Shown here one piece after another: positions 8,643-17,663 of a DNA stretch of 64,000 nucleotides (position 1 is the first letter of the stretch; every line of letters begins with the position of its first letter). The notes beneath the pieces were generated by a model. The model worked only from the letters and a program-made list of their open reading frames with translations, searched no databases and was not told the origin of the DNA. The stretch spans positions 3,135,001 through 3,199,000 of the forward strand of contig NZ_FNSK01000001.1 of the NCBI RefSeq assembly GCF_900105075.1, given 5' to 3'. Source of the stretch: Rhodobacter sp. 24-YEA-8 (lineage in GTDB: Bacteria > Pseudomonadota > Alphaproteobacteria > Rhodobacterales > Rhodobacteraceae). Position numbers and translations under genes: made by a program.

Positions 8643-9512
8643 ATGAAAAGCTCTGACGCTAGCCGGTTGACGCTGATCCTGCTGTTCGCGCCCTTTGCGC
8701 TGTGGATCATCCTTCTGATCATCCTGCCGCAGATCGGTGTCGGCTGGCTCTCCTTGCGCGAAAAGCTGGGGCCGCGCGAATATGCGTTCGGTTTCGGCAA
8801 TTACTTCGATTTCTTCCGCGAGCCGATCTACTGGAACACGCTGTTGCGCACCGCCTGGATCTCGGTTCTGGTCACGATCCTTGCGCTTTTCATCGGCTTT
8901 CCGGTCGCCTGGTATATCGCGAAAATTGCACGGCAGCGGTCGCGCGCGGCCTTGTTCCTGATGTGCCTGATCCCGCTCTGGGTGTCGGATCTGGTACGCG
9001 CTTTCGGCTGGATCCTGTTGCTGCGCGAGACCGGGATCATCTCGGGCGCGCTGCAATGGGCGGGGCTGAGCTCGGGCCCGGTCGAGCTTTTGTATAACGA
9101 CGTCACAGTCGTGATCGGCATGGTCTATACGGTGGTTCTGTTCATGATCGTGCCGCTGGTCTCGACGCTGGACGGGATGGATAATGCGCTGCTTGAGGCC
9201 GGTTACAATCTCGGCGGCAGCCGGATCACCGTGTTTCGCCGTATCGTCATTCCCTATGCAATGCCGGGAATCGTTGCGGGCTGCATCATCACCTTCATGC
9301 TTGCGGCGGGCAGCTATCTGACGCCGATCCTTCTGGGCGGCAAAAATTCCATGTGGTTCACCGAGCAGATCTACGAGCAATTCGTCACCCGCTATAACTG
9401 GGAATCCGGGGCGACATTCGGTGTGCTTTTGCTGGTCTTCACCTCGGGCGTGGTCTGGCTCGGGCTGCGGCTGACCGGGCAGAACCTTGCCTCCACCGTG
9501 GCGAAGGAGTGA
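8643..9512 (+). CDS. ABC transporter permease, spermidine/putrescine (PotB) type
   Basis: A 289-residue inner-membrane protein with about six hydrophobic segments, beginning LTLILLFAPFALWIILLIILP. The cytoplasmic EAA loop that contacts the ATPase is LEAGYNLGGSRITVFRRIVIP (about residues 182-202). It forms a heterodimeric channel with the next gene. It starts 3 bp after the ATPase stop and ends 4 bp before the second permease, a tight operon. Substrate specificity is not visible in the permease. Confidence 0.88.
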   Translation: MKSSDASRLTLILLFAPFALWIILLIILPQIGVGWLSLREKLGPREYAFGFGNYFDFFREPIYWNTLLRTAWISVLVTILALFIGFPVAWYIAKIARQRSRAALFLMCLIPLWVSDLVRAFGWILLLRETGIISGALQWAGLSSGPVELLYNDVTVVIGMVYTVVLFMIVPLVSTLDGMDNALLEAGYNLGGSRITVFRRIVIPYAMPGIVAGCIITFMLAAGSYLTPILLGGKNSMWFTEQIYEQFVTRYNWESGATFGVLLLVFTSGVVWLGLRLTGQNLASTVAKE

Positions 9513-9516
9513 GAGG

Positions 9517-10383
9517 ATGAACGTCGCCGCCCCCCGTTCCGGTCTGATGCGTGGCCTTTATCTCGGCTATATGCTGGCCTTTTTCTTCTACCTCGCCGCG
9601 CCGCTGATCGCCGCCGCGATCTTTGCCTTCAACGACTCGCAATTCCCGGCCTTGCCGTGGAAGGGCTTTACGCTCAATTGGTTTTTCGGCAGCGAAGAGC
9701 CGGTGATCGGCCTGTTCCATGACCGCCGTCTGATGGCGGGGCTGATCAATTCGCTCTGGATCGGGCTGATCGTCTCGGGCCTGGCGGTCGTGATCGGCAC
9801 CTGCAATGCGTTTTTGTTCGAGCGGAAGAGCTTCCCCTTCAAAAACGTGCTTTACGTGCTGATGATCGTGCCGCTGGTGATCCCGGGCGTGATCCTCGGG
9901 ATCTCGATCCTGGTGTTTTCCAGCATGATCGCGAATGGCGTCAGCGATGCCTTCTGGTGGGAATGGGATTTCCTGCGCCCGGGCGTATTGCTGGTGATTC
10001 TGGGGCAGCTTTCCTTCCTGGTGACGATCACGACGCTGGTGATCTCGGCCCGGCTGCGCAAATTCGACATCGCGCTGGAGGAGGCGGCGCTGAACCTTGG
10101 CGCCTCGCGCATCAGGGTGCTGGCGACGGTGACGCTGCCATACCTTACCCCGGCGCTGTTTTCCGGCTTTGTGGTGGCCTTCCTGGTCTCGTTCGAGAAT
10201 TTCAACACGACCCTGATGCTGGTCGGCTCAGACGCGCCGCTGACCATCACCATGTATGACCGCATGGTCAAAGTCGGCTCGACGCCGGTCCTGAATGCCG
10301 TTTCGGTGTTTCTGATGGTCGGATCGGGGTTGCTGGCGCTGGCCAGTGTCTTCGCGCAGCGTCCGCGTCGCGGCGAGGGCTAG
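9517..10383 (+). CDS. ABC transporter permease, spermidine/putrescine (PotC) type
   Basis: This 288-residue permease starts at the ATG at 9517 (MNVAAPRSG), behind a GGAGTGAGAGG stretch overlapping the end of the previous gene. About six membrane segments are seen. The EAA loop is LEEAALNLGASRIRVLATVTLP (about residues 188-209). It is the second half of the channel with the preceding PotB-like protein. The gene closes the operon and is convergent with the aldolase/dehydrogenase gene 21 bp away. Confidence 0.88.
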   Translation: MNVAAPRSGLMRGLYLGYMLAFFFYLAAPLIAAAIFAFNDSQFPALPWKGFTLNWFFGSEEPVIGLFHDRRLMAGLINSLWIGLIVSGLAVVIGTCNAFLFERKSFPFKNVLYVLMIVPLVIPGVILGISILVFSSMIANGVSDAFWWEWDFLRPGVLLVILGQLSFLVTITTLVISARLRKFDIALEEAALNLGASRIRVLATVTLPYLTPALFSGFVVAFLVSFENFNTTLMLVGSDAPLTITMYDRMVKVGSTPVLNAVSVFLMVGSGLLALASVFAQRPRRGEG

Positions 10384-10404
10384 GCCCCGCCGCGCGCTTT
10401 CGCG

Positions 10405-12474
10405 TCAGCGCAAAGCCGCTTCGATATTGCCGCCATCCACCGTCATCACATGCGCGGTGGTGCGGGCCGACGCCGCCAGCGCGGTGAAGGCCTGCGCAAC
10501 ATGGCCCGCCTCGACCTCGCGGCCCAGCAGGTTGCCGCCCATATAGCTCGCCTCATCAAGACCACGCGCGGCGGAGCGCGCCGCGATCATCTCGCCGGTC
10601 AGAAGGCCCGACCGGATGCGGTCGGCATTGATCCCGTTCACGCGGATGCCCTCGGCCCCGAGTTCCAGCGCGAGCTGGCGCAGAAGGAAGAAGGTCGTTG
10701 CCTTGGGCAACCCATAAGCGCCGAAATTCCTGCCCGGGTTCACCGCCTGTTTCGAGACATTGATCAGGATCTGCCCGGCATCGCCCGCGCCGCGTGTGCC
10801 GCGCGCGGCGGTCTGGGCGCGGAACACCGCGACGGCGGCCTGGGCAAAGGCCTGATGCGCAAAGAAATTCAGCTCGAAACTCTGGCGCAGCGTGTCGTCG
10901 GGCAGGGTCGCAATCTCGCCTGTGATCGCGGCACCTGCATTTGACACCAGGATATCGAGCCCGCCGAAGCGTGCCACGCAGGCCTCGACCGCGACCTCTG
11001 CCGCGCCTTTCGCGGTGATGTCACAGCTGATGCCGCCATGATCGCGGCCAAGCGCCTTCAGGGCGGCGTCAAGCAGCGCCTCGTCGCGGTCGACAAGGAA
11101 GATCGCCGCGCCTTCCGCCGCGAAAGCCCGCGCGGTGGCAAGACCAATCGCCCCCGCGCCGCCGGTGACCAGCACCACCTTGCCCTGAAAGCGCGGCGGC
11201 TTGCCCTTACCGAGCTTGGCCTGTTCCAGCGACCAGTATGCCATCTCGAAAAGGTCACGCTCGCCGATCGGATAGAACCCGCCAAGCCGCTCGCCATCCG
11301 CCATCACGCGGGTGGTCTGGCTGCCGATATCGCCGGCAATCCGCGCCGCTGCGGCAGTGGCGCCGATACCGACGACGCCTTCACCTTCGATCCATGCAAG
11401 GCCGGGCATCGGCGAGAGCATGGTCTTCGGTGTTGCGGCAAGCGGCGCCTGACGGTCGAAATAGCCCGCGTAATCTGCAGCGAAATCGGTCACCGCCTGG
11501 CGCAGCGCCTCTGGCCCGCCTGCGAGGATCTCACGGGTGATCACCAGCGGATGGCCCTTGGTGCGGATCACGTGATCCGGGGTCGCCACACCGCGTTTCG
11601 CAAGCGTGGCCAGGTCGTCGCGCAGAGTAAAGGCGCGGGCCGCATCATCGGCGCGCAGGTCAAGGACCGGCAGGCCTGCCGCCTCGGGCAGGCAAGAGGC
11701 CAGCGCGCCGCGCAGCGATGCCAGCGTCTGCGCCAGTTGCGGCGGCGGCAAAGCGGCGCCCGGATAGACCGGGCCGGGGCGGCGCTGCGCGAGCCATGCC
11801 TCGACCTCGTTCGTATGCGAGATCAGCCGGTCGTAAGAGGCTTTCGCTCCTGGCCCCCAGGTGAAATGGCCGTGATTGATCAGCAAAAGCCCTTCGGCCT
11901 CGGGATTGCGGTCATAGGCATCTGCCGCTGCTTTCGCGAGCGCAAAGCCCGGCATGATATAGGGCAGAAGCGTCAGCCGGTCGCCGAAGATCTCGCGCGT
12001 GGCGGCTTCGACCTCGGGCAGGTTCGCCAGCGTCAGGAAGGCGGTTGCATGGGTGTGATCGACATATTTATGCGGGATCCAGGCGTGGAGCAGCGTTTCG
12101 ACCGACGGATTGGGGCCGGTGCTGTCCAGAAGATTGGCGCGCTGGACATCGACCATCGCTTCGTCCGACAGCGCAGCCAGTCCGCGCAGCCGTGCAAGGG
12201 GCGCCATGCGCACAGCGGGCAGACCTGCGGCCAGGATGGTCTCCAGATCCCAGCCCGAGCCCTTCACATGCAGCACATCAACCGTGTCGCCGTAAACATC
12301 GACGGCCTGCGCCTTCATCGAAGTATTGCCGCCGCCATGCATCACCATATCCGGGTCGCGCCCGATGATGCGCGAGGAATAGACTCGGAGCGCGAGTTCC
12401 CGCGCCGCCGCGTCAGACCCCGCCGCCTCCTGCAATGCCTGCGCCTCGGTCTCATTCCAGAGATTCGTTCTCAT
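10405..12474 (-). CDS. Bifunctional class II aldolase / short-chain dehydrogenase (RhaD-like fusion)
   Basis: A 689-residue fusion. The N-terminal ~400 residues form a class II (Zn) aldolase domain: the phosphate-binding stretch HGGGNTSMK, the metal-ligand HTH in YVDHTHATAF, and a third His in NHGHFTWGPG. The C-terminal ~260 residues are an NAD(P) short-chain dehydrogenase: VTGGAGAIGLA, VSNAGAA and YGLPKAT for the Tyr/Lys pair. In the family it splits rhamnulose-1-phosphate to DHAP and lactaldehyde and processes the aldehyde. Here there is no rhamnose gene; methylthioribose kinase and isomerase share its operator. Splitting 5-methylthioribulose-1-phosphate to DHAP plus methylthioacetaldehyde is therefore the likely role (inference). 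The start at 12474 is preceded by GGGAGGG. Confidence 0.8.
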   Translation of the reverse strand: MRTNLWNETEAQALQEAAGSDAAARELALRVYSSRIIGRDPDMVMHGGGNTSMKAQAVDVYGDTVDVLHVKGSGWDLETILAAGLPAVRMAPLARLRGLAALSDEAMVDVQRANLLDSTGPNPSVETLLHAWIPHKYVDHTHATAFLTLANLPEVEAATREIFGDRLTLLPYIMPGFALAKAAADAYDRNPEAEGLLLINHGHFTWGPGAKASYDRLISHTNEVEAWLAQRRPGPVYPGAALPPPQLAQTLASLRGALASCLPEAAGLPVLDLRADDAARAFTLRDDLATLAKRGVATPDHVIRTKGHPLVITREILAGGPEALRQAVTDFAADYAGYFDRQAPLAATPKTMLSPMPGLAWIEGEGVVGIGATAAAARIAGDIGSQTTRVMADGERLGGFYPIGERDLFEMAYWSLEQAKLGKGKPPRFQGKVVLVTGGAGAIGLATARAFAAEGAAIFLVDRDEALLDAALKALGRDHGGISCDITAKGAAEVAVEACVARFGGLDILVSNAGAAITGEIATLPDDTLRQSFELNFFAHQAFAQAAVAVFRAQTAARGTRGAGDAGQILINVSKQAVNPGRNFGAYGLPKATTFFLLRQLALELGAEGIRVNGINADRIRSGLLTGEMIAARSAARGLDEASYMGGNLLGREVEAGHVAQAFTALAASARTTAHVMTVDGGNIEAALR

Positions 12475-12550
12475 TTGCACCCTCCCCGGTGGATCCCTAA
12501 AAGCAGCCTGTCCAAAGGCAATTGCACGATCATCCGGCATTGTCTACAAA

Positions 12551-12574
12551 TGTCAAATATAGCTGTCAAACGTT
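12551..12574. promoter_or_regulatory. Putative SorC-family operator between aldolase fusion and regulator
   Basis: Two direct copies of TGTCAAA start at 12551 and 12564, 13 bp apart. The second, TGTCAAACGTT (12564-12574), is identical over 11 bp to the left half of the palindrome at 16091-16108. It lies in the divergent promoter region and almost touches the regulator start, consistent with autoregulation. Binding is inference. Confidence 0.6.
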
Positions 12575-12588
12575 GAATGAGGCCAGAG

Positions 12589-13563
12589 GTGAACAACACA
12601 GCCAGGCGGCGCACAATCGGCCAGGTCAGCGGCGAGAATGCCGTGATCGAGGTTGCCTGGCTCTATTATCACGAGGGGCTGAACCAGAAGGATATTGCTG
12701 AAACGCTGGGGATTTCGCGCGCGACAGTGGTGAATTACCTGCAGGAGGCGCGCGAGCGCGAACTGATCCGCATCACCCTGGCGGCGCCTGCTTTCACCAC
12801 GCATCGGCTGGCTTCGGATCTCTGCCGCCGCTTCGGGCTGAAAGCGGCCTATGTGGTGCCCGATGAGGGCGCGAGCGTCGAGGACGCCTTTCGCCGGGTG
12901 GTGAAGGGCGCGGCGCTCTGGTTGCCGGATCTGCTGGCGCCGGGCGACAATCTGGGCGTGGCCTGGGGGCGCACCGTCTATGATCTCGCCGAGGCGCTGG
13001 AGATCACCCGCACCGAAGAGATGACGGTGTTGCAACTGGTCGGTTCTATGGCCACGCCTTACGGCTTTACCGCCGAGGCCTGCTCGACCCGGCTGGCGCA
13101 AAGGCTGGGGGCGCGCTGCCTCAACCTCCATGCGCCCGCGATCCTGTCCAGCGCCGATCTCGCCCGCGCGCTGCGGGCCGAGCCGATCCTGCGGGTACAG
13201 CTCGATGAAATTGAAAAGCTGAACAAGCTCCTGTTCTCGGTCGGCACCGCCAGCGAGGACAGCCATATCGTGTCGAGCGGCCTCGCCACGACTGAGGACC
13301 TGGCGCATTACACCGGCAATGGTGCGGTGGGGGTGATCTGCGGGCGGTTCGTCGATGCGGCAGGTCGCGCGATCCCTGGCCCGATGGAAGACCGCATGAT
13401 CGGCATCCCGCTTGAACGCCTGACCGGGCTTGAAATGGGCATCCTGGTGACGCCGGGCCATGACAAGGTTGAGGCCACCATGGCCGCGATCCGGGGCGGC
13501 TATGCCACCCATCTCGTCACCGGCCTTACCGTGGCCGAGGCTTTGCTGGCGCAGGATCTGTAA
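12589..13563 (+). CDS. SorC/DeoR-family sugar-binding transcriptional regulator
   Basis: About 324 residues. The N-terminal helix-turn-helix, in KDIAETLGISRATVVNYLQEA, is followed by a sugar-phosphate-sensing domain of the SorC/LsrR/CggR type (LGVAWGRTVYDLA, LVGSMATPYGF, VGVICGRFVDAAG, VTPGHDKVEA). Such proteins are released from or activated on DNA by a phosphorylated sugar. The GTG at 12589 is preferred because GAGG lies 6 bp before it; an ATG at 12577 has no ribosome site and abuts the operator. It is divergent from the aldolase fusion. The same operator core before the transporter/RuBisCO-like operon makes it the probable regulator of the whole 10.4-22.9 kb cluster. The inducer may be a methylthioribose-derived phosphate (inference). 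Confidence 0.87.
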   Translation: MNNTARRRTIGQVSGENAVIEVAWLYYHEGLNQKDIAETLGISRATVVNYLQEARERELIRITLAAPAFTTHRLASDLCRRFGLKAAYVVPDEGASVEDAFRRVVKGAALWLPDLLAPGDNLGVAWGRTVYDLAEALEITRTEEMTVLQLVGSMATPYGFTAEACSTRLAQRLGARCLNLHAPAILSSADLARALRAEPILRVQLDEIEKLNKLLFSVGTASEDSHIVSSGLATTEDLAHYTGNGAVGVICGRFVDAAGRAIPGPMEDRMIGIPLERLTGLEMGILVTPGHDKVEATMAAIRGGYATHLVTGLTVAEALLAQDL

Positions 13564-13584
13564 CCCCCCGCGCCAGCCTCATTT

Positions 13585-14691
13585 TCAGCGTTTCAGCGCG
13601 GCGGATTTCAGATCGCCGAACATTGCCTCCATCGCGGCCGCATCGGCGGCGACCACGCCGCGCTCGGTGATCAGGCCCGTCACGAGCGCCGCCGGTGTCA
13701 CGTCAAAGGCCGGATTGCGGCCGCCGGTGCCATCAGGGCTGATCTGCACCTGGATGATCCTGCCCGAGGCGTCCTTGCCCTGAACATGGGTGACCTCGGT
13801 ATCGGAACGCTCTTCGATCGGAATCTCTTTCACGCCGTCGACCACCGTCCAGTCGATGGTCGGCGAAGGCAGGGCCACATAAAACGGCACCCCATTGGCC
13901 TTTGCGGCCAGCGCTTTCAGATAGGTGCCGATCTTGTTGCAGACATCGCCCTGTGCCGTGGTGCGGTCGGTGCCGACGATCACCAGATCGACCTCGCCAT
14001 GCTGCATCAGATGGCCACCGGCATTGTCGACGATCAGATCATGGCTGACGCCTGCCGAGTTCAGCTCCCATGCGGTCAGCTGTGCGCCCTGGTTGCGGGG
14101 GCGGGTCTCATCGACAAAAACATGCACCGGAATGCCGGCCTCGACCGCGTGATAGATCGGCGAGGTTGCGGTGCCCCAGTCGACCGTTGCGGGCCAGCCC
14201 GCGTTGCAATGGGTCAGGATATTGACGGTCTGCCCCGGTTTCCTGGCTGCGATCTCGCGGATCAGCGCGAGGCCGTGTTCGCCGATGCGGCGGTTGATTT
14301 CGACATCTTCATCGGCGATCTCATCGGCGCGTTTCGCCGCCGCCGCCGCGCGTTCCCCGGCAGGCAGCGGGCGCAACACGCGGTCCATCTCATCCAACGC
14401 CCAACGCAGGTTGATCGCTGTGGGCCGCGTTTCATGCAGCACTTCCCAGGTCTCGGTGAGCGACGCGTCCGAAGGGTCGCGCGCCATCTGATCGGCCACG
14501 CCATAAGCCGCCGTGGCCCCGATCAGCGGGGCGCCACGCACCCACATATCGCGGATCGCGACGGCATATTCGTCGCGCGTGCTCAGCGGCACGATGCGCA
14601 ATTCATGCGGCAGCCAGCGCTGGTCGATGATCATCACCTGACCTGACGCCTCGCGCCAGATGGAGCGGTAGGGTTTGCCATTGATCTTCAC
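13585..14691 (-). CDS. mtnA: S-methyl-5-thioribose-1-phosphate isomerase
   Basis: A 368-residue member of the MtnA / eIF2B-alpha-like isomerase family. It converts 5-methylthioribose-1-phosphate to 5-methylthioribulose-1-phosphate. Catalytic residues are present: C162 in THCNAGW and D242 in [11 protein letters not shown], with NKIGTY following. The substrate-binding [16 protein letters not shown] is near residue 49. The GTG start overlaps the mtnK stop by 4 bp, so the two are co-translated. It is convergent with the SorC regulator. A 5-deoxyribose-phosphate isomerase function, as in 5-deoxyribose salvage, is a real alternative, since those enzymes are close paralogues. Confidence 0.9.
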   Translation of the reverse strand: MKINGKPYRSIWREASGQVMIIDQRWLPHELRIVPLSTRDEYAVAIRDMWVRGAPLIGATAAYGVADQMARDPSDASLTETWEVLHETRPTAINLRWALDEMDRVLRPLPAGERAAAAAKRADEIADEDVEINRRIGEHGLALIREIAARKPGQTVNILTHCNAGWPATVDWGTATSPIYHAVEAGIPVHVFVDETRPRNQGAQLTAWELNSAGVSHDLIVDNAGGHLMQHGEVDLVIVGTDRTTAQGDVCNKIGTYLKALAAKANGVPFYVALPSPTIDWTVVDGVKEIPIEERSDTEVTHVQGKDASGRIIQVQISPDGTGGRNPAFDVTPAALVTGLITERGVVAADAAAMEAMFGDLKSAALKR

Positions 14692-15965
14692 AGGTGGTTC
14701 TCCAGGCTGATGCGCCGTGCGAGGTCAAGCACGGCAGGAATTCCGGTAAGGCCATTGCGGCCATGGATCAGTGCGGTGCCAAGCGCGAGGGCACGGGCCT
14801 CGCAGCCGGCGCGGGTGGGTGCATCGCTGATGCGTTCGAAATCGGCGTTATGGGCAAGACCAAGGATGCGGCGATGCATCTCGACCCCGCAGAAGCCAAG
14901 CGCATCGCGCCAGATCATGCCAAGCCGTTCCGCCCGCGCGATCTCGCCGGCGAGGCCGTGGCCCTGATCCTCATACAGCGTTGCCTGATAGAGGATGCCG
15001 GTGCGTTCCTCGCGCCAGAGCCGGGTGAATTCGGCTTCGAACGAGGTCCAGACCGCGGCGGTGACCGACAGCAGCCAGTCCTGGTAGCCGGCCCGCGCGC
15101 CCGCGCTGGTCTCGTGGCCGGGCTGCGACATATAGGCCATCAGAAAGTTGGAAATCAGCATGCCGACGTCAAAGCCGATCGGGCCATAAGTGGCGAATTC
15201 CGGATCAATCACACGGATATCGTCATCAGACACCATGATGGATCCGGTATGGAGATCGCCGTGCAGCATGGTCTCGGCCTGCGAGGTGAAGCCCATCTTC
15301 AGATGCTGCGCGGCGACTTTCAGGGCCATATCGGCCTGGATGCGGGCAATGGCGCCTTCCAGCCCAGGTGTATGGTGGTTCAGCTTTGCGTTGAAATAGG
15401 GGTCGGAAAAGACAAGGTTTTCCGTGATGTCGCAAAGTTCGACATTGCCCGCGAACAGCGCCATATCGGCCTTTTTCGCGGCCGGGGTCATCGACAGATC
15501 CGATCCCCGGAACAGCGTGCGCGCGCAGAAATCGCCCAGCCTTTCACCAAGGCCCTTATAGCGTTTTCCTGCGATCAGCCCGTGGCGCAGGATGATATGC
15601 GGCGTCAGGAATTCCATCACGACAATGGCCTGCGCCTCGTCGAAATGCCAGACCTCCGGCACTGCGCCCGGGTCACGCGCTTCCTGGCGGATCAGCGCGT
15701 TATATTCAAAGAAGCTGCGTTTCAGCGGCAGGGGCCAGGATTCGCCCACCAGCCGCACATAGGGCAGCGCCTGTTTCACAATCGCCGCACCCGCCGCGCC
15801 GCGCAGAATGAAAACGAGGTTCAGGTTGCCATCGCCGACCTCTTCGACCTGCCAGCTGTCGGCTGGGCCGACGCGGTTGGTCAAGATGCTCAGCCCGCCC
15901 AGACGGGACGGCAATGTGCTGGGGGTCAGCGCCTCATATTGCGACGCAGTGTCTGACGGAATCAC
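14688..15965 (-). CDS. mtnK: S-methyl-5-thioribose kinase
   Basis: A 425-residue kinase of the aminoglycoside-phosphotransferase-like fold. MtnK hallmarks are seen: [17 protein letters not shown] (about residues 63-79), the catalytic loop HGDLHTGSI with D237, and the metal-binding [16 protein letters not shown] near residue 253. It phosphorylates free 5-methylthioribose at C1 with ATP. The GTG start lies behind GGAGGAG. It heads the mtnK-mtnA pair, divergent from the sugar transporter operon, and shares its operator region. No methylthioadenosine phosphorylase or nucleosidase gene is in the window, so the ribose moiety probably arrives through the transporter or from a nucleosidase encoded elsewhere. 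5-deoxyribose is an alternative substrate. Confidence 0.9.
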   Translation of the reverse strand: MIPSDTASQYEALTPSTLPSRLGGLSILTNRVGPADSWQVEEVGDGNLNLVFILRGAAGAAIVKQALPYVRLVGESWPLPLKRSFFEYNALIRQEARDPGAVPEVWHFDEAQAIVVMEFLTPHIILRHGLIAGKRYKGLGERLGDFCARTLFRGSDLSMTPAAKKADMALFAGNVELCDITENLVFSDPYFNAKLNHHTPGLEGAIARIQADMALKVAAQHLKMGFTSQAETMLHGDLHTGSIMVSDDDIRVIDPEFATYGPIGFDVGMLISNFLMAYMSQPGHETSAGARAGYQDWLLSVTAAVWTSFEAEFTRLWREERTGILYQATLYEDQGHGLAGEIARAERLGMIWRDALGFCGVEMHRRILGLAHNADFERISDAPTRAGCEARALALGTALIHGRNGLTGIPAVLDLARRISLENHL

Positions 15966-16090
15966 GGCTTTCTCCTCCCGCAGGTGACATGCCAGAGCTG
16001 GCCCGGCCCACCAAATCTTGCCCTCCGGAATGCGGATTCCTCCTCCCGCATCCCGGGGTTCCGGCTAAGGATTTCCATTCTTGCGGCATT

Positions 16091-16132
16091 TGTCAAACGT
16101 TATTGACATTTGAATAACCGAGACGCTAGCCT
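16091..16132 (+). promoter_or_regulatory. Palindromic operator and candidate promoter of the transporter/RuBisCO-like operon
   Basis: TGTCAAACGTTATTGACA (16091-16108) is a perfect inverted repeat, TGTCAA-N6-TTGACA. Its right arm is also a consensus -35 hexamer, with a weak -10 (TAGCCT, 16127-16132) 18 bp further on. The first 11 bases match the operator before the SorC gene. Overlap of the arm with -35 would suit repression. Confidence 0.65.
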
Positions 16133-16154
16133 CGGGTCGGGAGAGGAGACCATC

Positions 16155-17663
16155 GTGCCGCAGGACGCCATCGTTATCACGGGGCTGACCCGTTCTTTTG
16201 CGCGCAATCATGTGCTCCGGGGGGTCAATCTGACCCTGCCGGCCGGCAAAGTGACAGTGTTGATGGGGGCGAACGGGGCGGGGAAATCCACTCTGGTCAA
16301 GATCCTCTGCGGGGTGCAGCGCCGCGATACCGGCGAGATCACGCTGGATGGCCAGCCCTTTGATCCGCCCGATCCGGCCAGTGCTTTGCGCGCCGGGGTG
16401 GTGACCGTGCATCAGAACATCAATGACGGGGTGGCGCCTGATCTCGACGTGGCCTCGAACCTCCTGCTCGACGAGCTGGCGGCGGGTTCGTCATTCTTTC
16501 TCAACGGGCGTCGGATGCGCGCGGAGGCACGGCGGATTGCCGGCGCCGTGGGGCTGGATGTCGATGTCACGCGCCCGGTGCGCGAGCTGAGCCTTGCAGA
16601 CCGGCAGCTGGTTTCCATCGCGCGCGCCATGTCACATCGCCCCCGGCTGCTGATCCTGGACGAGCCGACCTCGTCACTTTCGGCGACTGAAACAGAACGG
16701 TTGTTCATTTTGATCGACCGGCTGAGGGCCGAGGGTGTGGCGATCCTTTATATCTCGCATCGCATGTCCGATATCCGTCGCCTCGCCGACCGGATTGTCT
16801 CGATGCGGGACGGGCAGATTTCCGGCCAGTTCGAGGGCGAGACCCTGGATTATGCCGGTGCGGTACGCGCCATGCTGGGTCATGAGATCACCGAAGTCGA
16901 TATCGACATTCCGCCTCAGGGCCGCGCGGTGATTGAGGCGCGTGCACTGCGGCTGCGCCCTGATGCGGTGCCGTTCGATCTGAGTCTGCATGAAAATGAG
17001 GTCGTGGCGGTCACCGGCCTTGTCGGGTCGGGGAAATCCCTGCTGGCCGAGGTGCTTTTTGGCGTCTCGCGCGCCGAGGGCGGCACGATCAGCCTGGACG
17101 GCACCCCGTATACACCGAAAAATCCGGGCGCAGCGGTGCAGGCGGGGGTGTTTCTTTCGGCGAAAGACCGGCTTTTGAATGCGGTAATCCCGGAATTCGA
17201 CATCACCCGCAATATGGTGCTGCCATTCCTGTCGCGTCATACCGGGCTGCTGGCACTGCTGCGCCCCGGGTCCGAGCGCGCCACCGCAACCAGGATGATC
17301 GGCGAGATGGGCGTCGTGTGTCAGAGCCCGAAAGACGGGATCCTCACGCTGTCGGGCGGCAATCAGCAAAAGGTTGTCGTCGCGCGCTGGCTGGCCGAGG
17401 CCTCGCGCCTTCTGATCCTTGATGAGCCCTTCCAGGGCGTCGACATCCAGGCCCGCCGCGACATCGGCCGCCATATCCGGGCCAGCGCCTCTGGCCGCGC
17501 CACCCTGGTTCTGTGTGCCGAAATCGACGAGGCGCTGGAAGTGGCCGACCGCATCCTTGTCATGAGCGAGCATTCGATCATCGGCACCCACCGCAATCAG
17601 AATATCGACCTCGGCCTGGTGATGGCGCAGGTCACCGAATCCGCCGCAGGACATGTCGCATGA
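16155..17663 (+). CDS. CUT2 sugar ABC transporter ATP-binding protein (RbsA/LsrA-like)
   Basis: A 502-residue protein with two ATPase domains. The N-terminal half has Walker A GANGAGKST and LILDEPTSSL. The C-terminal half has GLVGSGKS, the signature LSGGNQQKVVVARW and LILDEPFQGVD. The GTG at 16155 behind GGAGAGGAG is chosen; an in-frame TTG at 16110 lies inside the operator region and has no ribosome site. It is the first gene of a six-gene operon continuing through permease, binding protein, split transketolase and RuBisCO-like protein, and overlaps the permease by 4 bp. The substrate is inferred to be methylthioribose or a similar pentose because mtnK-mtnA is divergent from it. Confidence 0.88.
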   Translation: MPQDAIVITGLTRSFARNHVLRGVNLTLPAGKVTVLMGANGAGKSTLVKILCGVQRRDTGEITLDGQPFDPPDPASALRAGVVTVHQNINDGVAPDLDVASNLLLDELAAGSSFFLNGRRMRAEARRIAGAVGLDVDVTRPVRELSLADRQLVSIARAMSHRPRLLILDEPTSSLSATETERLFILIDRLRAEGVAILYISHRMSDIRRLADRIVSMRDGQISGQFEGETLDYAGAVRAMLGHEITEVDIDIPPQGRAVIEARALRLRPDAVPFDLSLHENEVVAVTGLVGSGKSLLAEVLFGVSRAEGGTISLDGTPYTPKNPGAAVQAGVFLSAKDRLLNAVIPEFDITRNMVLPFLSRHTGLLALLRPGSERATATRMIGEMGVVCQSPKDGILTLSGGNQQKVVVARWLAEASRLLILDEPFQGVDIQARRDIGRHIRASASGRATLVLCAEIDEALEVADRILVMSEHSIIGTHRNQNIDLGLVMAQVTESAAGHVA

